Assembly: GCF_018069865.1 (NCBI RefSeq)
Contig: NZ_JAGQDG010000004.1
Coordinates: 186,001 to 250,000 of the forward strand
Source of the DNA: Ideonella paludis
GTDB taxonomy: Bacteria; Pseudomonadota; Gammaproteobacteria; Burkholderiales; Burkholderiaceae_C
Reading direction: 5' to 3'
DNA length: 64,000 bases
The translations under genes and the position numbers were made by a program. The notes under the pieces were generated by a model. That model was not told where the DNA came from. It searched no databases and saw nothing but the letters and a program-made list of their open reading frames with translations. Shown here piece after piece: positions 51,962-60,610 of the stretch. Each line of letters starts with the position of its first letter. Positions within the stretch are counted from its first letter, which is position 1.

Positions 51962-53676
51962 ACACCCTCGCCGCCACCGCAGCGCCACCCCTCAAAGGCT
52001 GGGCCGCCTACAAGCAAGCCCTGCCAGAGGACATGCTGGCCGCGCTGATCGTCACCGTCTTGCTGGTGCCGCAAAGCCTGGCCTATGCCTTGCTGGCGGG
52101 CTTGCCGCCCATCGTGGGCGTGATGGCCAGCTTGCTGCCCATCGTGGCCTATGCCCTGCTGGGCTCCAGCAGCACCTTGGCGGTGGGGCCGGTGGCCGTG
52201 TTGGCCATGCTCACGGCCCAGGCGGTGGCGCCGGTGGCGCAGGCACATGGCATCTCGCCCTCCTTGGCGGCGCTGGTGCTGTCAGTGGAGATGGGGGCTG
52301 TCTTTCTGATCGCCGCCGCGCTGCGCCTGGACGTGCTGGCTGCGCTGCTGAGCGCGCCGGTGCTGCACGGCTTTGTCAACGGCGCCTCATTGGCCATTGC
52401 CATCGCCCAAGTGCCTGCGCTGCTGGGCTTGCCCATCAAAGGCAATACCCTGCCTGAGCTGTGGGCCAGCGCCCAGGCCCAGCCCAGCCTGCAGCCGCAT
52501 TGGGGCACGGTGCTGATGGGGGGCGCCGCCCTGCTCTTGCTGTGGAGCCTGCGGCGTTGGGCCACCCCGGCCCTCAAAGCGGTGGGCCTGCCGGCACGCA
52601 GCGCGCAACTCTGGGGCCGCATGGCCCCCATGGTGGTGGTGGTGGCCTCCATTGCCGCCATCATGAGCGCGCCCCAGGCTTGGCAAGGCGTGGCCTTGGC
52701 AGGGGCCATTTCTTTGGGTGACGGCCTGCAGTTCGCACCGCCCTGGCAAGCCCCACTGGCAGTGTGGCAAGACCTGCTCACCCCCGCGCTCTTGCTGGGC
52801 TTGGTGGCCTATGTCGAGAGCTTGGCCGTGGCCGAGGCCCTGGCGGCCCGCCGGGGCGAGGCCATCTCACCGCGCCGCGAGCTGCTGGGCCTGGGGGCCG
52901 CCAATGTGGTGGCCGGCGTCAGCGGTGCGATGCCGGTGACCGGTGGCTTCTCGCGCAGCATCGTCAACTTTGATGCGGGTGCTCGCACTCGCTACGCCGG
53001 CATCTGGACAGCCTTGTTCTTGGGCATCGCCATGGCCACCTTGGGCGGCTTTCTCTCGGCCTTGCCCAAGGCCGTGCTGGCCGCGACCATCTTCATCGCG
53101 GTGCTGTCTTTGGTGGACTTGCATCACTTCAGCGCGGCCTGGCGCTATCACCGCCTCGAAGGCGGCTTGATGATCACCGTGGCGCTGGCCACCTTGTTCT
53201 TGGGCGTGGAGCCCGCCTTGGGCCTGGGCGTGGTGCTGTCCATCGTGCTGCTGCTGCAGCGCACAGCCAGGCCGCATTGGGCCGAGGTGGGCAAGCTGCC
53301 CGGCACCGAAGTCTTTCGCAATGTGTTGCGGCACAAGGTCGAGACCCTGCCCCACCTGTTGCAAGTGCGGGTGGACGAGAGCCTGGTCTTCACCAACACC
53401 CGCTGGCTGGCCGACACCCTGGGCACGCTGGTGCACCAACGACCCGCCGTCAAGCATGTGGTGCTGATGATGCCCGCGGTCAACTTCATTGACCTCTCGG
53501 GCTTGGAAGGCCTGCAAAAGCTCAATGAAGAGCTGCGCAGCCGGGGCGTGACGCTGCACCTGTCGGAGCTGAAGGGCCCGGTAGCCGACAGGCTGATGGC
53601 CGGCGGCTTGGCGCAGTGGCTGACCGGCCGCATCTTCTTGACCGAGGCGGAAGCCTGGAACGCGCTCAAGGCGTAG
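51958..53676 (+). CDS. SulP-family anion transporter with STAS domain
   Basis: 572 aa. About 12 TM segments: LPEDMLAALIVTVLLVPQSLAYALLAGLPPIVG, LAVGPVAVLAML, ISPRRELLGLGAANVVAGVSGAMPVTGGFSRS in part (conserved), and a C-terminal cytosolic STAS domain (VVLMMPAVNFIDLSGLEGLQKL). Likely carries sulfate or sulfite. GTG start overlapping the preceding TGA shows coupling to the persulfide dioxygenase, fitting export of its product. Confidence 0.92.
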   Translation: MNTLAATAAPPLKGWAAYKQALPEDMLAALIVTVLLVPQSLAYALLAGLPPIVGVMASLLPIVAYALLGSSSTLAVGPVAVLAMLTAQAVAPVAQAHGISPSLAALVLSVEMGAVFLIAAALRLDVLAALLSAPVLHGFVNGASLAIAIAQVPALLGLPIKGNTLPELWASAQAQPSLQPHWGTVLMGGAALLLLWSLRRWATPALKAVGLPARSAQLWGRMAPMVVVVASIAAIMSAPQAWQGVALAGAISLGDGLQFAPPWQAPLAVWQDLLTPALLLGLVAYVESLAVAEALAARRGEAISPRRELLGLGAANVVAGVSGAMPVTGGFSRSIVNFDAGARTRYAGIWTALFLGIAMATLGGFLSALPKAVLAATIFIAVLSLVDLHHFSAAWRYHRLEGGLMITVALATLFLGVEPALGLGVVLSIVLLLQRTARPHWAEVGKLPGTEVFRNVLRHKVETLPHLLQVRVDESLVFTNTRWLADTLGTLVHQRPAVKHVVLMMPAVNFIDLSGLEGLQKLNEELRSRGVTLHLSELKGPVADRLMAGGLAQWLTGRIFLTEAEAWNALKA

Positions 53677-53686
53677 ACTCCCGCCC

Positions 53687-54079
53687 ATGCTGCGATTCTT
53701 TGTCTGTCTATTGCTTTGCCTGAGCCTGCCCGGTCAATCGGCCTGGGCGGCGTGGCGCATGGCCAGCAGCCCGGTGTCGCAGAGCAGCCTTAACGCCGCC
53801 GCAGCCATGCCTTGCCATGGCGATGCCAGCATGATGCAAGACAGCGTTGGCGGCCCTGGCCAAGAGGGCTTGGCCAACGAGGCGCAGCCACTCAAGGCCA
53901 GCAGCACCTGCCCGCATTGCGGCACCTGCGCCGCCTGTGTGATGGCCCACGCCCTGCCCGCTAACCCCACGGTGACGACGGCGATCTGGCAGCCCCAAGC
54001 GGCTCCGCCCGAGCCTACAGCGGCCCGTGTGCCGCCCTTCACCACCGCCGGCCCTGACCGGCCTCCCCGAGAAGTTTGA
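53687..54079 (+). CDS. Cys/His-rich secreted protein, copper-cluster associated
   Basis: 130 aa. Signal peptide MLRFFVCLLLCLSLPGQSAWA; mature part with CHGDASMM and a metal-type cluster CPHCGTCAACVMAH. No family named with certainty, but proteins of this design (DUF2946-like) stand before TolC/CusBA or multicopper oxidase genes and may bind copper in the periplasm. Begins 11 nt after sulP; the TolC-like gene starts 92 nt later. Confidence 0.65.
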   Translation: MLRFFVCLLLCLSLPGQSAWAAWRMASSPVSQSSLNAAAAMPCHGDASMMQDSVGGPGQEGLANEAQPLKASSTCPHCGTCAACVMAHALPANPTVTTAIWQPQAAPPEPTAARVPPFTTAGPDRPPREV

Positions 54080-54171
54080 TCTCGCTGCACCGCGGCCTTG
54101 CCCCGGTGCCCAAGCGCTGGCCCGCACTCTGCCGCGGCCAGCCCCTCACGCGTGATCACTGACAACTCACC

Positions 54172-55605
54172 ATGACTCACCTCTCCTTGGGCCGCCCCAC
54201 GGCGTGGGCGGCCACCCTGGCCGCCGCGCTGCTGACGGGCTGCGCCAGCTTGCCCGATGACGACGGCTTTGGCCGCGCCGACCGCATCGCCCGCCAACAC
54301 CTGGGCACCCCCTTGCAACGTGCAGATCGACCCGCCGCGGCCCCAAGCGCGGCTGCCGCCCTCAACACCAGCTTGGCTGAGCCGCTGACCGAACAAGCGG
54401 CGGTGCAGATCGCCGTCACCCAACACCCCGGCTTTCAGGCCGACCTGGAACGTCTGCGGGCCGAAGCGGCCGAAGGCGCGCTGGCGGCCAGCCTGCCCGC
54501 CCCAGGCTTCACGCTGCGCCGCACCCGCGCAGGCGAAGACCTGGAATGGGAAGCCAGCCTGCATGCCAGCCTGGCGCGGCTGATTGCCCTGCCCTGGCTG
54601 CGGGAGCACGAGGCCCAGCGCCTCACAGAGGCCGGCCACCATGCCGCCATCCGTGTGCTGCAGCACGCCTTGCAGGCCCGCAGCGCCTGGCTGGAGGCCG
54701 TCGCGGCGCGCCAGCAAGCGGCCGTGGCACAGACCGCGCTGGAAAGCGCCCAAGCCAGCAGCACCTTGGCCGAGCGCATGCAACAGGCGGGCAACTTCAG
54801 CGCCCTGCAAGCCGCACGCATCCACTTGGCGCAAGCCCAAGTCAAAGCCGCCGCCTTGGCCGCAGCGGCCCAGCAGCGCAGCAGCGAGGCCCGCCTGCGC
54901 CTGGCCTTGGGCCTGCCGGCCCGCACCGCGCTGACGCTGCCCGACGCCCTGCCCGAGCTGCCCGCCCAAGCCCCCGCCGATCTGCCCGACAGCGCCCAGC
55001 AACTGGCCCAGCGCAGCGATGTGCAAAGTGCCGAGGCCCGCTGGCAGGCGCTGCAAAGCGGCGCCCGCGCCGACCAGGCCCAGCGTTGGCTGGCCGATGC
55101 AGAAATCGCCCCGGAATGGGCCATCGAAGGCCCCTTGCGCAGCGGCCATCTGCACAGCCGAACCTGGGAGCTGGGATTGCGCCTGCCCTTCTGGGACAGC
55201 CGTGTGCGCCAAGTCGCAGCCGACAGCCGCGTGCGAGTGGCCGCGCTGGAACTGCAGCACACCCAACTCAATGCCTTGGCCGAGATCCAAGAAGCCCACG
55301 AGGCCGCGCGCCTGCAGTGGCAAATGGCGCAGCACCAACAGACCGTGGCCTTGCCGCTGGCGCGCCAAATGGCCCAGCAGAACCTGCTGCGCTACAACGG
55401 CATGTTGATTGGCGTGTTTGAGCTGCTCGACTCGGCCCAGCAACGCCTGCAAGCCGAGCAAGCCGCCGTGATGGCGCTGCGCGACTACTGGCTGGCCCAG
55501 GCCCAGTTGCAGACCGCCCTGATCGCACCACCCGGCCGCCCCTTGCCCGCCGCCGCCTCTGCCTCTTCTTCCAATCGCCCCGCTGCCGACAGCGCCGGCC
55601 ACTGA
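54172..55605 (+). CDS. TolC-family outer membrane lipoprotein
   Basis: 477 aa. Lipobox LAAALLTGC at residues ~17-25, then the long Ala/Gln/Leu-rich helices and repeat structure of outer membrane efflux proteins (two OEP repeats, ~75-280 and ~290-470). Exports substrates with an inner-membrane pump; no pump genes follow, but copper proteins do. Ends in a Pro/Ala/Ser-rich tail. Confidence 0.88.
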   Translation: MTHLSLGRPTAWAATLAAALLTGCASLPDDDGFGRADRIARQHLGTPLQRADRPAAAPSAAAALNTSLAEPLTEQAAVQIAVTQHPGFQADLERLRAEAAEGALAASLPAPGFTLRRTRAGEDLEWEASLHASLARLIALPWLREHEAQRLTEAGHHAAIRVLQHALQARSAWLEAVAARQQAAVAQTALESAQASSTLAERMQQAGNFSALQAARIHLAQAQVKAAALAAAAQQRSSEARLRLALGLPARTALTLPDALPELPAQAPADLPDSAQQLAQRSDVQSAEARWQALQSGARADQAQRWLADAEIAPEWAIEGPLRSGHLHSRTWELGLRLPFWDSRVRQVAADSRVRVAALELQHTQLNALAEIQEAHEAARLQWQMAQHQQTVALPLARQMAQQNLLRYNGMLIGVFELLDSAQQRLQAEQAAVMALRDYWLAQAQLQTALIAPPGRPLPAAASASSSNRPAADSAGH

Positions 55606-55619
55606 AAGCGACCCTCACC

Positions 55620-57023
55620 ATGATCAATCGTCGCCGCTTCTTCGCTTCCAGCGCATCGGCCTTGGCGGCCACTGCGGCCGTGGCCGCGCCCGTGCGCTCC
55701 ACCAGCCTGCTGGGCCTGCCCGAGCCGGTGCTGCGCAGCACGCCTGACACCGCGCCCCCGCTGCAGCCCGCCACTGGCCGCCCCTACAACCCGGTGGTCA
55801 CCCTCAACGGCTGGACCGCCCCTTGGCGCATGAACCAAGGCGTCAAAGAATTCCACCTCGTGGCCGAGCCCGTCAAGCGCGAGATGGCGCCAGGCTTTGT
55901 GGCTAATCTTTGGGGTTACAACGGTCAGAGCCCTGGCCCCACCATCGAGGTGGTCGAGGGTGACCGCGTGCGGCTCTACGTCACCAACAAGCTGCCCGAG
56001 CCCACCACCATGCACTGGCACGGCCAGCGCCTGCCCTGCGGCATGGACGGCGTGGCGGGCCTGACCCAAGCGCCCATCGGCGTGGGCGAAACCTGGGTCT
56101 ATGAGTTCACCGCCAAGCGCCCGGGCACCTTCATGTACCACCCGCATGCCGATGAGATGGTGCAAATGGCCATGGGCCTGATGGGCTTGTGGATCACCCA
56201 CCCCAAGGCCAAGCACCCGCACATCGCCGAGGTGGACCGCGACTTCTGCTTCCTGCTCAATGCCTATGACATCGAGCCCGGCAGCGCCACGCCCAAGGTG
56301 ATGACCATGCTGGACTTCAACCTCTGGAGCTGGAACAGCCGCATCTTCCCGGGCATCGACACGCTGAATGTGCGCCAAGGTGACCGCGTGCGCTTGCGCG
56401 TGGGCAACCTCACCATGACCAACCACCCCATCCACATCCACGGCCATGAGTTCATGGTCACCGGCACCGACGGCGGCCCGGTGCCGCCGAGTGCCCGCTG
56501 GCCCGAGGTCACGGTGGACATCGCCGTGGGCCAGATGCGGCAGATGGAGTTCATCGCTGATGAGCTGGGCGACTGGGCCTTTCACTGCCACAAGAGCCAC
56601 CACACCATGAACGCCATGGGCCACAACGTGCCCACCATGCTGGGCGTGGAGCAGCGCGACGTGGTGCGCAGCATCAACCGCGCCACGCCCGGCTTCATGG
56701 CCATGGGCAGCGAGGGCATGCACGAAATGGCCGAGATGCAAATGGAGCTGCCCGCCAACACCGCCCCCATGATGACCGGCGACGGCCCCTTTGGCGGCAT
56801 CGGCATGGGCGGCATGTTCAGCGTGCTCAAGGTGCGCGCCGATCAGCCCAAGGGCGACTACCGCGACCCGGGTTGGTTCAAGCACCCGGCGGGCACGGTG
56901 GCCTTCCCCGTGCCCCAGGCCGCCGCTGGCCAGGCCTCGTCAGCCGCACCGGCCACCAGCACGCCCCCCACCACTCCCAGCGTTGAAGTCAATGTTCACC
57001 GCAGCAGTCAACATCACCATTGA
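55620..57023 (+). CDS. Multicopper oxidase (CopA/CueO-like), Tat-exported
   Basis: 467 aa. Tat signal MINRRRFFASSASALAATAAVA. The four copper-binding clusters are present: HWHGQRLPCGMDG (~132), YHPHADEM (~174), NHPIHIHGHEF (~268) and AFHCHKSHHTMNAMGH (~320), which supply type 1, 2 and 3 sites. Met-rich stretch MHEMAEMQMELPANTAPMM, as in copper-tolerance oxidases that oxidise Cu(I). A poly-His tail HHH ends it. 14 nt after the TolC-like gene. Confidence 0.93.
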   Translation: MINRRRFFASSASALAATAAVAAPVRSTSLLGLPEPVLRSTPDTAPPLQPATGRPYNPVVTLNGWTAPWRMNQGVKEFHLVAEPVKREMAPGFVANLWGYNGQSPGPTIEVVEGDRVRLYVTNKLPEPTTMHWHGQRLPCGMDGVAGLTQAPIGVGETWVYEFTAKRPGTFMYHPHADEMVQMAMGLMGLWITHPKAKHPHIAEVDRDFCFLLNAYDIEPGSATPKVMTMLDFNLWSWNSRIFPGIDTLNVRQGDRVRLRVGNLTMTNHPIHIHGHEFMVTGTDGGPVPPSARWPEVTVDIAVGQMRQMEFIADELGDWAFHCHKSHHTMNAMGHNVPTMLGVEQRDVVRSINRATPGFMAMGSEGMHEMAEMQMELPANTAPMMTGDGPFGGIGMGGMFSVLKVRADQPKGDYRDPGWFKHPAGTVAFPVPQAAAGQASSAAPATSTPPTTPSVEVNVHRSSQHHH

Positions 57024-57030
57024 GGCCACC

Positions 57031-57558
57031 ATGAAGCACCTACAAGCATTACGCAGCCGCATCGGCACTGGAGCACTGGCAGGCGTGCTCGCCCTCTGGC
57101 TGCCCCTACTCGCCCACGCCCATGGCGACCAGGCCCATGCGGCCAAAAGGCCCCGATTCGACGCCAGCAAGGTCGAAGACACGCCCTTCGGCCGCCAAGG
57201 AGACCCGGCCAAAGTCACCCGCACCATACAGATCGACATGAGCGATAGCATGCGCTTCAGCCCTGCTTCGCTGCAGGTCAAACCGGGCGACACCGTTCGC
57301 CTGGTCGCTCGCAACCGGGGCAAGCTTCTGCATGAAATAGTCTTGGGTCATGCCCAAGCCTTGCAAGAACATGCCGAGCTGATGAAGAAGTTTCCGGACA
57401 TGGAACATGACGAGCCGCACATGGTCCACGTCAAGCCCGGCAGCCAAGGCGAAATCATTTGGCAATTCACCCAGGCTGGCACCTTTCAGTTCGCCTGCCT
57501 GCTGCCGGGGCACTTTGATGCAGGCATGGTGGGGAGCGTCACCGTGAAAGGGCCGTAA
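57031..57558 (+). CDS. Cupredoxin-domain periplasmic protein
   Basis: 175 aa. Signal peptide (~1-30, ending AHA), then a cupredoxin domain: RFSPASLQVKPGDTVRLVARN, LLHEIVLGHAQ (His ligand) and FACLLPGHFDAGMVG (Cys, His, Met ligands), giving a type 1 copper site. 7 nt after the multicopper oxidase stop, so it is the last gene of the copper operon and may pass electrons or copper to it. Confidence 0.9.
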   Translation: MKHLQALRSRIGTGALAGVLALWLPLLAHAHGDQAHAAKRPRFDASKVEDTPFGRQGDPAKVTRTIQIDMSDSMRFSPASLQVKPGDTVRLVARNRGKLLHEIVLGHAQALQEHAELMKKFPDMEHDEPHMVHVKPGSQGEIIWQFTQAGTFQFACLLPGHFDAGMVGSVTVKGP

Positions 57559-57679
57559 AGTGAGCCTGGCGGCCGCCGAAGTGGGAGGTAAGAGCTTCGT
57601 ACATGGGCCACGAACGAACCTTGCTGGCAACACAGGGGCCAGCCCGCCAACGCCATCACAGCAACCTTTTTTCTACTTG

Positions 57680-58189
57680 ATGCCTGAACTGCTCTACGCC
57701 CCGCTCCTTGAGAGCGACCTGGAAGAACTGGCTGAGTTGCTTCACTGTGAAGCCGTCTATGAGTTCATCGGGGGCATGCCCAGCAGAGAGGAATTCGACC
57801 TCTGGCTGCGCAGGTCGATGGCGGGCCCACCAGACGGCCCCACCGGTGAGACCTGGATCAACGTGGTGGTGCGCCTTGCTGCCACCGGCCGGATCATCGG
57901 GCGGCTCGAAGCCAATGTTCACGATGGACTCGCTGAAGTGGCCTTTCTGTATGGCCCCACACACTGGGGCAGCGGCTTTGCCTCCCAAGGCCTGCTTTGG
58001 CTGCATGAGCACCTGCGCCAGCATTCGGAGGTTCGAACACTGTGGGCGACCACACACCCCGACAACTACCGCAGTGCTGGCCTGCTGGCCAAGTGCGGCT
58101 ATACGGCAATACCGACCGACGCATTGCCGGTGCTCTACTCTTACGACGAAGGCGATGTGGTGTTCCGGCGCACCGCTGCTGAGCTCTAG
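57680..58189 (+). CDS. GNAT-family acetyltransferase
   Basis: 169 aa. Acetyl-CoA region VAFLYGPTHWGSGFASQGLLWLHEHL and HPDNYRSAGLLAKCGYTAI match GNAT proteins. Substrate unknown. Start is set at ATG 57680 because the domain begins there, but it lacks a good ribosome site; a GTG at 57560 directly behind the cupredoxin stop would add 40 residues. Confidence 0.8.
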   Translation: MPELLYAPLLESDLEELAELLHCEAVYEFIGGMPSREEFDLWLRRSMAGPPDGPTGETWINVVVRLAATGRIIGRLEANVHDGLAEVAFLYGPTHWGSGFASQGLLWLHEHLRQHSEVRTLWATTHPDNYRSAGLLAKCGYTAIPTDALPVLYSYDEGDVVFRRTAAEL

Positions 58190-58329
58190 GGGTGTGAGAG
58201 GCTGAACGACAGCGTGGGCAGCGTGGCCGGTTAGGGTGCCTTGGTGTTCGATGGGTGAGCGCACCTTCATGCAGAACTGAAGACTGCGGCCTTCGATGGA
58301 CAAGACGTCCGCCTGTCCACAATTTGCTA

Positions 58330-58589
58330 GGGTCTGTTGACATATGAATCCTGCCCGCGCAGGAGTGTCCAAGGGCGCTGGCGTAGGCGCGGCCCGCAGC
58401 CCGGGCTGACGCCCAGGCAAGAGACACAACACCCGCCAGCGCCCTTGGCCGCCCTGCCCGGAGGGTGAGCCCTGCAGCCCACGCCATTCGTTGTTGCGCC
58501 GCCCGCACACCAGTGCGGGCGGCGCAGCGCGCCTAGACTGACATGGGCTGAAGGGCTCACGCGGGCAAGATTCATATGTCAACAGACCC
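58330..58589. mobile_element. MITE-like element, 260 bp
   Basis: Termini GGGTCTGTTGACATATGAAT and its complement at the other end are perfect inverted repeats (about 21 bp, extending imperfectly to ~30), flanked by TA on both sides. No coding capacity. Inside are two hairpins: CCAAGGGCGCTGGCG/CGCCAGCGCCCTTGG and GCCGCCCGCAC-ACCA-GTGCGGGCGGC. Confidence 0.85.
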
Positions 58590-58724
58590 TAGGGATATGG
58601 CCCCTGCACAGGAGCTTTCCCCATGCGGCTGGGAGCCTCGTGTGAAGCAGAATTGAGCGGGCGTCGTCATCAACAGCAATCTCGACACCCTCTGAATGGC
58701 CTGCTGTACCAAGACTGTCTATCC

Positions 58725-59318
58725 ATGAAAACTACATTTCGATTGATCATTGCCGCGTTGGCGACCTCGTTACTGGTGGGATGCGCGGGGACCAACTTCA
58801 AGCGCCCCGACCCCGGCGTGCTGGAAGTCGGAAAGTCCACCGTGGCCCAAGTGAATCAGGTCATGGGGCCTGCGCCACAAACGGGCGAACTGATGAAGAA
58901 CGGGGAGAAGCTCAAGTCCCTACGCTATGTCTATGCTGAAGGGGCTGGTGCCGGAAAGTATCCAGGGGTGGTACCTGCACGTGCCATGGTCTACCTGACC
59001 CACAACGACCTCCTGGTCGCTGAAGAGTTCGTCAGTTCATTCCCGAACGACGCCACAGACTTTGATGACTCAAAGGTCTCTGCCATCGTCAAGGGAAAGA
59101 CCACTCGATCCGAAGTGGCCTCTCTGCTTGGGGCCCCCAACGGCAAAGGTGTTTACCCCTTTGTCAAAACCAAAGGTGATGCTGCGGTCATCTACAGCTA
59201 TGCCCATGCCAAAGGGAATGCCTTCAACATGAAGTTCTACAACAAGGCACTGGTTGTTTCCTTCGACGCCAACGGCATCGTCACCGACGTTGAATACATC
59301 TCCAACGGCGAGAAGTAA
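58725..59318 (+). CDS. Lipoprotein of unknown function, BamE/SmpA-like repeats
   Basis: 197 aa. Lipobox LLVGC at ~19. Two similar halves, LEVGKSTVAQVNQVMGPAPQTG and IVKGKTTRSEVASLLGAPNGKG, each resemble the SmpA/OmlA (BamE) motif of a short helix followed by strands. Start at ATG 58725. Envelope role likely; not the canonical BamE. Confidence 0.8.
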   Translation: MKTTFRLIIAALATSLLVGCAGTNFKRPDPGVLEVGKSTVAQVNQVMGPAPQTGELMKNGEKLKSLRYVYAEGAGAGKYPGVVPARAMVYLTHNDLLVAEEFVSSFPNDATDFDDSKVSAIVKGKTTRSEVASLLGAPNGKGVYPFVKTKGDAAVIYSYAHAKGNAFNMKFYNKALVVSFDANGIVTDVEYISNGEK

Positions 59319-59455
59319 TCCGTGGCCTAAGGTCGGTGGCTGGGGTACTCCAGAGTCTTCTTGCGCGAAGGCCTGAGCACTCCGCAACCGACCGGCTGGC
59401 GCGCCGGGTGCCGCGGAACAAAGCGCGAGGCGCCTCATGCGCATAACATAGCCTC

Positions 59456-59830
59456 ATGAAGGCTGCTCTCTCTACCCTCGCGCTGCTGCTCAGCGCCCTC
59501 CAAGCGCTCGCCGCCCCCACCCCCGCCCCCATCCGCGCCGAGATCGACGCCTTGATGGGCAAGCTGCTGGCCTCGGGCTGCCAGTTTGAGCGCAATGGCT
59601 CGCTGCACAGCGGTGAAGAGGCCAAGGGCCACATCTTGCGCAAGCTGGATTATTTGGAAGGCAAGCGCACGCTGCAGAGCACCGAGCAGTTCATCGAGCT
59701 GGCGGCCAGCCGCAGCAGCAGCTCGGGCAAGCCCTACTTCGTGAAGTGCGGCAGTGCGGCAGCTGTCCCAAGCCAGCAGTGGCTGCTGGGGCAACTGCAA
59801 AGCCTTCGCGCCAAAACCAAAGGCCAATGA
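59456..59830 (+). CDS. DUF5329 family secreted protein
   Basis: 124 aa with signal peptide MKAALSTLALLLSALQALA. IRAEIDALMGKLLASGCQFERNGSLHSG, HILRKLDYLEGK, STEQFIELAASRSSSSGKPYFVKCG: the pattern of DUF5329, including the two Cys. Periplasmic, function unknown. Confidence 0.88.
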   Translation: MKAALSTLALLLSALQALAAPTPAPIRAEIDALMGKLLASGCQFERNGSLHSGEEAKGHILRKLDYLEGKRTLQSTEQFIELAASRSSSSGKPYFVKCGSAAAVPSQQWLLGQLQSLRAKTKGQ

Positions 59831-59848
59831 ACCCGCCAAGGAGCGCAG

Positions 59849-60217
59849 ATGCCACCGCAAGACAAAGCCATCCCGCAGTTGCCCGCACGCGCCATGGCAC
59901 GCACCCTGGCGTTCTATGCGCGCTTAGGGTTTGACGGCGAGATCGCAGCCCCGGACGGCAGCTACGCCATCATGGACCGGGGCGACCTGGAGATTCATCT
60001 CTTTGCCTACCCGGACTTGAAGCCGGAGGAGTCGTCATTTGGCTGCTACTTGCGGGTGCAAGACGTGGAGGCCCTCTACCTGGCCTTTGCCGAGGCCAAG
60101 CTGCCCGCGCAGGGCATACCGCGCATGACGCCGCTCGAAGACAAGCCCTGGGGAATGCGGGAGTTTGCAGTGATCGACGAGGATGGCTCGTTGATCCGCA
60201 TAGGCCAAGAGCTTTGA
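59849..60217 (+). CDS. VOC-family protein, bleomycin-resistance-like
   Basis: 122 aa. LPARAMARTLAFYARLGFDGE, EIHLFAYPDLKPEESSFGCYLRVQDVEALY, WGMREFAVIDEDGSLIRIGQ match glyoxalase/bleomycin-resistance proteins that bind their ligand as dimers without enzymatic action. Ribosome site AAGGAG. Actual substrate unproven. Confidence 0.9.
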   Translation: MPPQDKAIPQLPARAMARTLAFYARLGFDGEIAAPDGSYAIMDRGDLEIHLFAYPDLKPEESSFGCYLRVQDVEALYLAFAEAKLPAQGIPRMTPLEDKPWGMREFAVIDEDGSLIRIGQEL

Positions 60218-60235
60218 ATAGTCCACACTCAGCTC

Positions 60236-60577
60236 ATGACTTCTGAATGCACCGCCTGCGCCATCATTGGCTTCATTGTTTTGCCTCTGCTGATCGTGGC
60301 TTCCATCCCTATGCCGCTGTACCTGGTGTGGAATGAAGAGCACGCTTCAGTGCGGGTCAAGCTTCAATGGTGCGCGGCCATCGCGCTGTCCCTTTTCTTG
60401 GCGTATCTGAGCGGCAGCGACCATGGCCGCTTGCAGAAGGCTGCGGGGGTGAACCGCCTACTTGGCCAGAACGGCATTTTTGCGTTTTTCGCACTGGCTT
60501 GGTTCCTCAGCCTGACCTTCAGATTCCGCCAGTGGAGGAAGCACCGCAAAGAGGCGTCACTCCATCAAGCTCCCTGA
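60236..60577 (+). CDS. Small membrane protein of unknown function
   Basis: 113 aa. Three TM segments (~8-30 IIGFIVLPLLIVASIPMPLYLV, ~43-58 LQWCAAIALSLFLAYL, ~78-95 GIFAFFALAWFLSLTF) and a basic C-terminus. No family recognised. Confidence 0.65.
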   Translation: MTSECTACAIIGFIVLPLLIVASIPMPLYLVWNEEHASVRVKLQWCAAIALSLFLAYLSGSDHGRLQKAAGVNRLLGQNGIFAFFALAWFLSLTFRFRQWRKHRKEASLHQAP

Positions 60578-60610
60578 CTGACCGCGTTAAGGCACACACG
60601 AGGTGAATGA

